Under the pieces are notes generated by a model. The model was not told the origin of the DNA and did not search any database. It was given only the letters and a program-made list of their open reading frames with translations. From Flammeovirga sp. EKP202 (GTDB lineage: Bacteria > Bacteroidota > Bacteroidia > Cytophagales > Flammeovirgaceae), in the NCBI RefSeq assembly GCF_014534745.1, contig NZ_JACVVP010000027.1, positions 1 through 64,000 on the forward strand: a DNA stretch of 64,000 nt, written 5' to 3'. Position 1 is the first letter of the stretch. Each line of letters begins with the position of its first letter. Positions 57,601 through 64,000 of the stretch are shown here, piece by piece. A program made the translations under genes and the position numbers.

Positions 57601-58503
57601 TTACTTGAATTGTTGATGAATATAACTTGAAACTTTTGTTAGTGCTTCATCGGATTCGGGGATAAAACGCCAGAACAGTTGCCACCAATGTATCAAATCA
57701 TCCCATTCTTGATAGGTGACTTTAATTCCTTTGTCTTCAAGTGCTTTTTTGAGCCTGACGCTATCATCATGTAATACTTCATTTTTTGAAGTTTGAATCA
57801 ATATAGGTGGAAAGTCCGTGAAGTCGCCGTAAAGTGGAGAAACATAGGGATCGTCCAAAGGTTTTGTACCAGCATATACCTCTGCCCACCTTTTCATCTC
57901 ATCAATTTTCACAAAAGGATCGGTGTATTTATTATCTTCTACCGTCTCTCCTGTATGCATTAAGTCTAACCAAGGAGAAAGACAAATCCCTGCTTTGGGT
58001 AGTTGATCTCCTTTTTCTTTCAGCATAAAAAATAAAGTACAGACTAAACCTCCACCTGCGGAGTCACCTGCTACAATAATCTCCTCTTCTTGATAACCTT
58101 CTTTCAAAAGAAATTGATAACCTTCATAAGCATCTTCAATGGGAGCAGGACAGGGGTGATTGGGAATTTTACGGTAATTGATCAGCAATGCTTCCGTAGC
58201 AGTATCTTTCACAATTTTTCCCACCATATGCCGGTGCGTCTGATTTGAACCAATAGCAAAACCTCCTCCGTGAAGGTAAAGCAAAGCTCTTTTCTTCTCA
58301 GAAGTATGTACAGGTTTGATCACTTCGGCTTCCAATTCTCCAATTTTGAATTTGGTAGACTTGACTCCCCAGGGCAATAAAGCCACAAAGGAGATCAATT
58401 CTGTGGTCTCTCTTAATAAAGTAAGGTTGATGTCTTTTGTAGGAAATAAAGTAGAGGATAGGTTCAATCCCATTTTCAAAATCCTATGCTGTAATGATGA
58501 CAT
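57601..58503 (-). CDS. Alpha/beta hydrolase of the hormone-sensitive-lipase (esterase) family
   Basis: The 300-residue cytoplasmic enzyme shows the HSL-family oxyanion motif HGGGFAIGSNQTHR and the nucleophile motif GDSAGGG. The C-terminal triad residues are likely the Asp in NEVLHDDSV and the His in DDLIHWWQLF. It hydrolyses carboxyl esters of short to medium chain; the natural substrate is unknown. It starts 15 bp after the acyl-CoA thioesterase gene and is probably co-transcribed with it. An AT-rich gap of 189 bp separates it from the phasin-like gene. Confidence 0.9.
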   Translation of the reverse strand: MSSLQHRILKMGLNLSSTLFPTKDINLTLLRETTELISFVALLPWGVKSTKFKIGELEAEVIKPVHTSEKKRALLYLHGGGFAIGSNQTHRHMVGKIVKDTATEALLINYRKIPNHPCPAPIEDAYEGYQFLLKEGYQEEEIIVAGDSAGGGLVCTLFFMLKEKGDQLPKAGICLSPWLDLMHTGETVEDNKYTDPFVKIDEMKRWAEVYAGTKPLDDPYVSPLYGDFTDFPPILIQTSKNEVLHDDSVRLKKALEDKGIKVTYQEWDDLIHWWQLFWRFIPESDEALTKVSSYIHQQFK

Positions 58504-58518
58504 GGGCAGTAAGGTTAA

Positions 58519-58944
58519 TTATTTAAACAGCTCATCTTTTATGATGGGCGATATTTTCTTAGGCTTTTGTGTCTTGATGTCAAAAGCGACTAAAACTACG
58601 TCAGCCTCCAGTGCAACAAGTTCCGTTCCTTTAATATAAATAATTTGATGGAAAGTTACGCTCGAACTGCCCACTTTAACGACTTGAGAGTGCAATTCTA
58701 ATTCTTGATGAATAGAAGCAGGGTACTTGAAGTTGATATTATAATTGGCGATTACAAATGTTGTATCTTCTTGACTTGCCAATAATAACGTTTCATTGTT
58801 TTCAAAGTGGCACCACCTTGCTTCTTCAAGAAACTCCATGTATCTCATATTGTTTACATGCTGGAAACTATCAATATGATAATTTCTTACTTTAATCGTC
58901 GTTTTGCTTATTCTACCTGTTGTTGTATCTGTTTGTTTTGTCAT
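58519..58944 (-). CDS. Hotdog-fold acyl-CoA thioesterase (4HBT/FcbC-type)
   Basis: The enzyme hydrolyses the thioester of acyl-CoA. I chose the ATG at 58944 (MTKQTDTTTGRISKT); the upstream in-frame Met adds 16 residues that look untranslated. The 141-residue product has the hotdog motif RNYHIDSFQHVNNMRYMEFLEEARW, with the catalytic Asp in HIDSFQHVNN and the FKYPASI strand, as in YbgC/FcbC thioesterases. It overlaps nothing and precedes the HSL-type esterase by 15 bp, so the two form a unit, with another hydrolase upstream (59011) that may belong to it. Confidence 0.9.
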   Translation of the reverse strand: MTKQTDTTTGRISKTTIKVRNYHIDSFQHVNNMRYMEFLEEARWCHFENNETLLLASQEDTTFVIANYNINFKYPASIHQELELHSQVVKVGSSSVTFHQIIYIKGTELVALEADVVLVAFDIKTQKPKKISPIIKDELFK

Positions 58945-59010
58945 AAGTAAAGGTGTATTGTGTTGATTATGAATGAGTGAATATACATACATTATTGCAT
59001 ACTGTGCAAA

Positions 59011-59955
59011 TTATTTAGAAAGCTGAGAAAGCACTGTATTGATATAATTCATCACTGTAATTTCATACATCACAGGTGCAACCGTAATTGATTTCGCATG
59101 TTTTGCATCAGGTACAAGCCAAATATATTTTTCACCAAACTCTTTTGCTTCAAATAAGTCTTTCGTCATTTGCATAGGAATATATTTGTCATCTTTTCCA
59201 TGAATAAACAAGAACGGGACTTTTGATTTTTTTACGTTTTGAATAGGAGAAGCATCTCCTAAGTAAAAGCCTGCCATCAATTTTGTAACAATACTTGAAG
59301 TATTCATAAACCCAAGATCAGGAACATGAAAATCTTCTTCAGCTCTAAATGCCAATAATTCTTTTGTATCAGAAAAAGGACAGTCGGCAATATAAAAATC
59401 AACAGAATGAGTCGTTTCATTAATACCAGAATGAGATGTGACAGTAGCACCACCTAACGACTCTCCATGAGCAAGAATCATATCATTTGGCTTTCTTTTT
59501 TTCGCCCATTGCACTACTTTCTCTAGGTCTTGACTTTCAAAAAAGCTGAAACTCACTTCTCCGCCACCACTCAATCCGTGTTTTCTATGGTCATAAAGTA
59601 CTACATCAATACCGTGTTTAAGGTAGATTTGAGCATAACGCATCATTCTCCATCGATCGTGAGTAACACCATGAACCATTACTGCTGTCAGTTGTACAGA
59701 GTCTTCGGGGGCCTCAAGGTAAGTACCACTGAGTGTATACCCTTGTTCAGAAGTTACTTCAAAATCCTCTCTACTTACTTTGTCCAGCCAAGCAGTATCA
59801 AAAGACCCATTTTCCTTTTCATCTTGTAGTTTGCTTGTGCCTTGATGTGTTTGGATCAAGCAGGTTTGTGTGTAAGTGAAGATGGAGATAACAGCATAAA
59901 AAAATACTATAAAAGCAATTAGTGAAAGGCTTATTTTTTTGATAGATAGTTTCAT
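59011..59955 (-). CDS. Membrane-anchored alpha/beta hydrolase (YqkD/Bem46-like)
   Basis: The 314-residue protein has an N-terminal membrane anchor (residues 8-25, ISLSLIAFIVFFYAVISIF), then a serine hydrolase domain. Visible elements are the oxyanion block MVHGVTHDRWRMM, YDHRKHGLSGG, the nucleophile elbow HGESLGGATV, the acid in HGKDDKYIPM and the histidine in DAKHAKS. The domain probably faces the periplasm. The family includes YqkD and Bem46-like proteins, and substrates are unknown. It is the first of three minus-strand genes; the gap to the thioesterase is 66 bp, so co-transcription is possible but not clear. Confidence 0.9.
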   Translation of the reverse strand: MKLSIKKISLSLIAFIVFFYAVISIFTYTQTCLIQTHQGTSKLQDEKENGSFDTAWLDKVSREDFEVTSEQGYTLSGTYLEAPEDSVQLTAVMVHGVTHDRWRMMRYAQIYLKHGIDVVLYDHRKHGLSGGGEVSFSFFESQDLEKVVQWAKKRKPNDMILAHGESLGGATVTSHSGINETTHSVDFYIADCPFSDTKELLAFRAEEDFHVPDLGFMNTSSIVTKLMAGFYLGDASPIQNVKKSKVPFLFIHGKDDKYIPMQMTKDLFEAKEFGEKYIWLVPDAKHAKSITVAPVMYEITVMNYINTVLSQLSK

Positions 59956-60166
59956 TGTTGATGATTTACTATAAGTTTTTCATTAAAAAAAAATTCAACA
60001 TTGCGCATATTTTTTGTTGAATCGATTTAAATATTAGATATTCATAAACATATAATTCAACCCAGAAGGGAGAATTCAATATGCTATAAGTAAGTGCCTG
60101 TTTAAAAATAAAGTATCCTTACATTTGTATTGGCACTTCAATATTGACAATAAATATATCAAAATA

Positions 60167-61921
60167 GTGATACAACTACGCAGAACTTTTTTAATAATAG
60201 GCTTATTCACCTTTATTTTTTCATGTTCAAAGAATCAAACTGAAGAAGACATTGATTGGCAAACACTGTTTGAGAAATCCAATGGAACAGAAACCTTCAC
60301 TTATGAAGAAGGTATGGCTTATTTTCATCAATTAGGTGATAGTTATGAAGCATTTAGAGTGGTAGAGTATGGCAAAACTGACAGTGGTTATCCTTTAAAT
60401 GTAGGTATTTATTCCAAGGAAAGTACGTTTATACCTTCTGATATAAAAAAGAAAAACGTGTTATTGATCAATAACGCTATTCACCCAGGGGAGCCAGATG
60501 GAGTGGATGCGTCAATGATGTTGATGCGTGATCTGTTACAAGGAAAAGTAAATATTGAGAATGAAAATACCATTGTTGCCATTATCCCTTTTTATAATAT
60601 TGGAGGAGCCCTCAATAGAAACTCATCGACAAGAGCAAATCAAGATGGCCCACACGAATATGGTTTTAGAGGAAATGCTAAAAACCTTGACTTGAACAGA
60701 GATTTTATCAAAATGGATTCTGAAAATATGCGTTCTTTTGCAGAAATATTCCATCTCTATGAACCTGAATTGTTTATTGATACACATGTGAGTAATGGAG
60801 CAGACTACCAGCATGTTTTAACCTATTTAGCTACTCATGAGGAGAAATTGGGTGGTGAAATAGGAGCTTTTATGAAAGAGAAAATGAATCCTTTTATGGA
60901 AGCTGAAATGAAAAAAGAAGGATGGGATATTGTCCCTTATGTCAATGTTTGGGGCACTACACCTGATAAAGGTTATGTACAATTTTTTGATTCACCTCGT
61001 TACTCTTCGGGTTACACTGCTCTTTTTAATACGCCAAGTTATGTGATTGAAACACATATGCTCAAGCCATATCAGCAAAGGACATTAGCGACTTATGCTT
61101 TTTTAAAGAAGGCCATTATGTTTTTAGAACAACACGGTGATGCACTATCAAAAGCCAAAGAAGATAAGATAGCATCAGATCTGAAAGCAGAGTCATTAGC
61201 GATTAATTGGAGCTTGGATTCATCCAAAGTAGATCAAATTACGTTTAAAGGATATGAAGGATCATATAAAGCAAGTGAAGTGAGTGGTTTGCCTCGCTTA
61301 TTTTATGATCGATCAAAACCTTATGAGAAAAAGATCCCTTTTTACTCCGGCTTACAAGTGACAAAGGAGGAAAAGAAACCGGACTTTTTTGTCATTCCAA
61401 GGGCGTGGGGTAATGTGATTGCCGCTTTGGAACACAATCATATTAAGATGACACAGTTGGAAGCTGATCAAAAAATGAAAGTAGACGTAAAATACATAGA
61501 CCGCTATCAAACGGTAAAAAGTCCTTATGAAGGGCATTATTTACATTATGATATAGCGACAGTAACCAAAAGTGAGGAAGTTCAATTTAGAAAAGGAGAC
61601 TATTTGATTCCAACAGCACAAAGAAGGGTTCGGTTTTTAATGGAAACGCTCACTCCTGAAGCAAAGGACAGTTTTTTCGCGTGGAATTACTTTGATCCTA
61701 TTTTACAGCAAAAAGAACATTTTTCATCTTATGTTTTTGAAGATAAAGCGATAGATATTTTAGCAAAAAATCCCGAACTTAAAGAAGCATTAGAACAGAA
61801 GAAAAAAGAAGACAAGCATTTTAAAAACTCTGCTTATCAGCAATTGGAATTTATTTATGAACATTCCGATCATAAGGAAAAGTCACACCTAAGATATCCC
61901 ATTTATAAATACGATAAATAA
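60167..61921 (+). CDS. M14-family zinc carboxypeptidase, lipoprotein
   Basis: The enzyme removes residues from peptides or peptidoglycan fragments with a single zinc ion. I chose the GTG at 60167, which gives MIQLRRTFLIIGLFTF-type lipoprotein signal ending in IFSC; no ATG lies nearby, and the frame's farther TTG start (60125) adds 14 polar residues. Zinc ligands fit the M14 pattern: HPGEPDG (His and Glu) and the distal His in DTHVSNG, with the catalytic Glu in VIETHML. The product has 584 residues, and the C-terminal ~230 form an extra domain. Acidic residues after the lipid Cys (EED) suggest surface exposure. It is co-transcribed with the DUF1232 gene 9 bp downstream. Confidence 0.87.
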   Translation: MIQLRRTFLIIGLFTFIFSCSKNQTEEDIDWQTLFEKSNGTETFTYEEGMAYFHQLGDSYEAFRVVEYGKTDSGYPLNVGIYSKESTFIPSDIKKKNVLLINNAIHPGEPDGVDASMMLMRDLLQGKVNIENENTIVAIIPFYNIGGALNRNSSTRANQDGPHEYGFRGNAKNLDLNRDFIKMDSENMRSFAEIFHLYEPELFIDTHVSNGADYQHVLTYLATHEEKLGGEIGAFMKEKMNPFMEAEMKKEGWDIVPYVNVWGTTPDKGYVQFFDSPRYSSGYTALFNTPSYVIETHMLKPYQQRTLATYAFLKKAIMFLEQHGDALSKAKEDKIASDLKAESLAINWSLDSSKVDQITFKGYEGSYKASEVSGLPRLFYDRSKPYEKKIPFYSGLQVTKEEKKPDFFVIPRAWGNVIAALEHNHIKMTQLEADQKMKVDVKYIDRYQTVKSPYEGHYLHYDIATVTKSEEVQFRKGDYLIPTAQRRVRFLMETLTPEAKDSFFAWNYFDPILQQKEHFSSYVFEDKAIDILAKNPELKEALEQKKKEDKHFKNSAYQQLEFIYEHSDHKEKSHLRYPIYKYDK

Positions 61922-61930
61922 AACTAAAAT

Positions 61931-62359
61931 ATGGAATTAAAGAATATTGAAACGGCAAAATATATCAATGCATTTAAGGAGAGTAAGTTTATGAATGCTC
62001 TTTTTAAGATGGCCAAAAAAGCGGGTGAAAAAGTAGTATATGTTGCCTTGTTACTTTTCTTTATGTATATCGATGAAGAAACACCAAGTAAAGCAAAGGT
62101 AGCTATTGCAGGAGCTTTAGGATACTTATTAGTACCAATGGATTTAATTCCCGATTTTATTCCCGTAGTAGGTTTTGCTGATGATTTTTCGGTGGTATTT
62201 GCTGCAATTGGTTATGTTTCGGTTTGCTTAAAACAAGAACATAAGGAATTGGCATTACAAAAAATGGAAAATTGGTTTGAAGACTTTGAAAGAAGCGAAG
62301 TAGAAGGCCTAAATGACTTAATTTTCAGAAAGAAAGAAGAAGCTGAAGAAGCAAAATAA
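61931..62359 (+). CDS. DUF1232 (YkvA-like) membrane protein
   Basis: The 142-residue protein contains the DUF1232 core ALGYLLVPMDLIPDFIPVVG, followed by FADDFSVV, in the middle of two hydrophobic segments (about 35-47 and 58-95). The N-terminus is basic and helical, and the tail is highly charged (EEAEEAK). The family is broadly conserved in bacteria and has no established function; the core is thought to sit in the membrane. It lies 9 bp after the carboxypeptidase gene, and the pair ends in a strong terminator. Confidence 0.92.
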   Translation: MELKNIETAKYINAFKESKFMNALFKMAKKAGEKVVYVALLLFFMYIDEETPSKAKVAIAGALGYLLVPMDLIPDFIPVVGFADDFSVVFAAIGYVSVCLKQEHKELALQKMENWFEDFERSEVEGLNDLIFRKKEEAEEAK

Positions 62360-62388
62360 ATCTTCAATCTAAATACAAATAATAATTG

Positions 62389-62428
62389 ACTGCCTATATG
62401 AAAAGAATTCATATAGGCAGTTTTTTTA
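62389..62428 (+). terminator. Terminator of the carboxypeptidase/DUF1232 operon
   Basis: ACTGCCTATATG pairs exactly with CATATAGGCAGT and is followed by TTTTTTT, 30 bases after the stop codon. Confidence 0.92.
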
Positions 62429-62435
62429 GAATTGC

Positions 62436-62829
62436 TACATTGTTAACTAAGTTTTCGAATATTTAAAGTATTTAGAAATCAGGAGATTTCTGCTGATCTT
62501 TAGGACACGAATGACGCTATCGCTTAACATTCGCACCAGTGGACTTTCTACCCAATTCATTTGCTACTTCTTCCCTCGGCCTTGAAGGGAAAAGCGTTCA
62601 GAATTTCATGGAATGAGCCGTTAAAAATGATTTTCTTGTTCGAGCTTTAGCGAGTTTAAAATCATTTAGGCAAGTGAAATGGAATTTAGCTTTTGACTTC
62701 TAAGCCTAGATTTTTTGCTTCGTTTTTCATCAATGGAAAAATGAAGAAGAAGGAAGCTTGAAAGTAGGATATAAAAGCCTGTAGAATAATTGATTGTAAA
62801 TTTTCGGTAATTTAGTTTACAATGTAATT
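62436..62829 (-). repeat. Dispersed hairpin-rich repeat, copy 7 (subtype A, complete)
   Basis: A complete inverted copy of about 394 bp. The left end TACATTGTTAACTAAGTTTTCG and the right end (near-inverse AATTTAGTTTACAATGTA) give the clearest terminal inverted repeats in the window. Internal hairpins: AGAAATC/GATTTCT, CGAATG/CATTCG, AAAATGATTTT arms and CTTCGTTTTTC/GAAAAATGAAG. It begins just after the operon terminator at 62389. Confidence 0.92.
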
Positions 62830-63116
62830 ACGTTCTCAAAGCGGTAACATCTTTTTCACTCAGAGCAACATTTTTTCAAACTAACAGTAACTTGTTTTTT
62901 ACTAATACTATCCCTGTCTGCACGTTAAATCACCTAATTTTGGACTATAATTATTTTTCAAATGATCCCAAGAAGTAATCAATACATGAAATGAATTAGG
63001 TATTAAAAGTAAACTACAAAAATGAAATGATCTTTCTATCTCTCTTCATAGAAAGAAGGTACTTGATGATGATTGCATCCGTCGAGTTAATCGTAAACAG
63101 TAAACAACAACCTTTT

Positions 63117-63175
63117 ATCAATGAGGTGGTAGGTCTATAAAATTAAAACTATATAAAATGGAATGCCTCATTGAT
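63117..63175 (+). promoter_or_regulatory. Inverted repeat in the long leader of the SusC-type gene
   Basis: ATCAATGAGG (63117-63126) and CCTCATTGAT (63166-63175) form a perfect 10-bp inverted repeat around an AT-rich 39-base interval. A second, imperfect pairing TTAAGAT/ATCTTcTTAA lies at 63336-63357, ~50 bp before the start codon. The 62830-63404 region holds no gene. These may be regulatory sites or leader-RNA structure; nothing identifies their binding factor. Confidence 0.35.
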
Positions 63176-63404
63176 GTAAGCACTAAGAATTATACATCAA
63201 AATCTTAAAACTAAACAATTGATAGCGAAAGCGATGTCTACGCGTTTTTATCAAATTACATCACTTCTTTTGAGTAAAAAACAAGGGAGTTCTAACTATT
63301 GATATACTATATATTATGTAATGCTTATTATTTTATTAAGATGAAATATCTTCTTAATGCTGAAAGGTTATGCTCTTTTTTTGAAATGAATTTGAATTTA
63401 AAGT

Positions 63405-64000
63405 ATGTTTAAAATTACATTTTCGGAGATATTGACAGTGAGTCTATTATCTCTTCTATCCTTCAATGTATTTGCCCAAAATATCATTAAAGGAGTGGTT
63501 CTTGACGAAAAAGAATCACCAATCCCAGGAGCCAACATCCTTATTAAAGGCACCACACAAGGCACAGTGACTAATATGGACGGGGAGTTCTCTTTATCTA
63601 CAAATGAGAATGATATTCTAGTGTTCTCTTATATTGGTTATCAGACAAGAGAGATCGCTGTAAAAGGACAAAACACCCTAGAGATACAATTAGATTTGGA
63701 TGCGAAACAATTGGAAGAAATCGTAGTCGTAGGTTATGGTGTACAGAAGAAAAGCGTGGTAACGGGTGCTATTTCTTCTATCAAATCGGAAGATGTAGAG
63801 TCGACTCCTATTGCCAATGCTTCACAAGCGCTTCAAGGTAGGACATCGGGTGTGATTGTACAGAGTAACTCGGGAGCTCCGGGTGGGGCAGTAAGTATAA
63901 AAATAAGAGGGGTGAGTAGTAATGGTAACTCAGCTCCACTTTACATCGTAGATGGTCTTCAAGTCGGGAATATCAATAATTTATCACCCAACGATATTGC
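63405..64000 (+). CDS. SusC/RagA-family TonB-dependent receptor (5' part, runs off window)
   Basis: The frame opens at the ATG at 63405 and continues past the window end, so only about 198 residues are seen. It has a signal peptide (cleavage near VFAQ, residue ~28) and a carboxypeptidase-like N-terminal domain (GVVLDEKESPIPGANILIKG, TNMDGEFSLS, FSYIGYQT). The TonB-linked receptor motif EEIVVVGYGVQKKSVVTGAI and a plug domain (ALQGRTSGVIVQSNSGAPGG, SIKIRGVSS, PLYIVDGL) follow. SusC proteins form the outer-membrane barrel that imports glycans or peptides together with a SusD lipoprotein, expected just downstream. The 570-bp leader and the repeat copy upstream suggest this starts a separate transcription unit. 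Confidence 0.95.
   Translation, partial: MFKITFSEILTVSLLSLLSFNVFAQNIIKGVVLDEKESPIPGANILIKGTTQGTVTNMDGEFSLSTNENDILVFSYIGYQTREIAVKGQNTLEIQLDLDAKQLEEIVVVGYGVQKKSVVTGAISSIKSEDVESTPIANASQALQGRTSGVIVQSNSGAPGGAVSIKIRGVSSNGNSAPLYIVDGLQVGNINNLSPNDI

Overview
The window looks like chromosome from a marine, polysaccharide-degrading member of the Bacteroidota, most like Flammeovirga and its relatives (Cytophagia). This placement is an inference. It rests on AT-rich DNA, five secreted proteins with type IX secretion (T9SS) C-terminal sorting domains, a PorE-like OmpA/PD40 protein, a SusC-type receptor, a membrane-spanning reg_prop/Y_Y_Y regulator, lipoprotein glycosidases and a sulfatase. I saw no rRNA, tRNA, CRISPR array, transposase gene or phage gene.

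Layout. 1-5.3 kb: lipid kinase with altered motifs, fabH and lon, all on the minus strand. 5.7-9.2 kb: PorE-like envelope anchor and ornithine aminotransferase. 9.2-13 kb: two small conserved or membrane proteins and a 901-residue T9SS cargo. 13.8-20.3 kb: GH20 chitobiase-type lipoprotein, a small membrane protein, phosphosugar mutase and a J-domain/TPR membrane protein. 20.7-36.7 kb: the most distinctive region. It holds a 1,418-residue multimodular di-haem (DHOR/DUF1111) protein with carbohydrate-binding-like modules, a very small T9SS cargo, a protein with two GH26-like catalytic domains, a one-component membrane regulator, a CxxCH lipoprotein and an EF-hand lipoprotein. Three of these carry the same ~25-residue Cys-rich motif. 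36.9-38.9 kb: an ABC transporter operon ending in a YtrA-type GntR regulator, with a matching inverted-repeat operator at its promoter. 39.6-49.5 kb: DUF4291 protein, sulfatase, two T9SS cargos and a small acetyltransferase. 50-62.4 kb: mainly housekeeping genes (bestrophin, CbpA-like DnaJ, radical SAM protein, MFS exporter, fbp, phasin-like protein, esterase/thioesterase cluster, M14 carboxypeptidase, DUF1232 protein). 63.4 kb to the end: the start of a SusC/RagA receptor.

A dispersed, non-coding, hairpin-rich repeat of ~390-440 bp occurs seven times (1-303, 13268-13660, 25700-25999, 39012-39396, 49658-50090, 52692-53129, 62436-62829). The complete copies have terminal inverted repeats, and at least one hairpin keeps pairing through compensatory changes. 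There are two subtypes; one contains a further palindromic hairpin that also occurs alone at 34041-34130.

How the genes may work together (inference): the cell appears to export glycan-active enzymes and cytochromes to its surface through T9SS and lipoprotein routes. The 20.7-36.7 kb cluster may combine redox proteins, GH26 hydrolases and a dedicated sensor-regulator to attack one marine polysaccharide, with the shared Cys motif marking its members.
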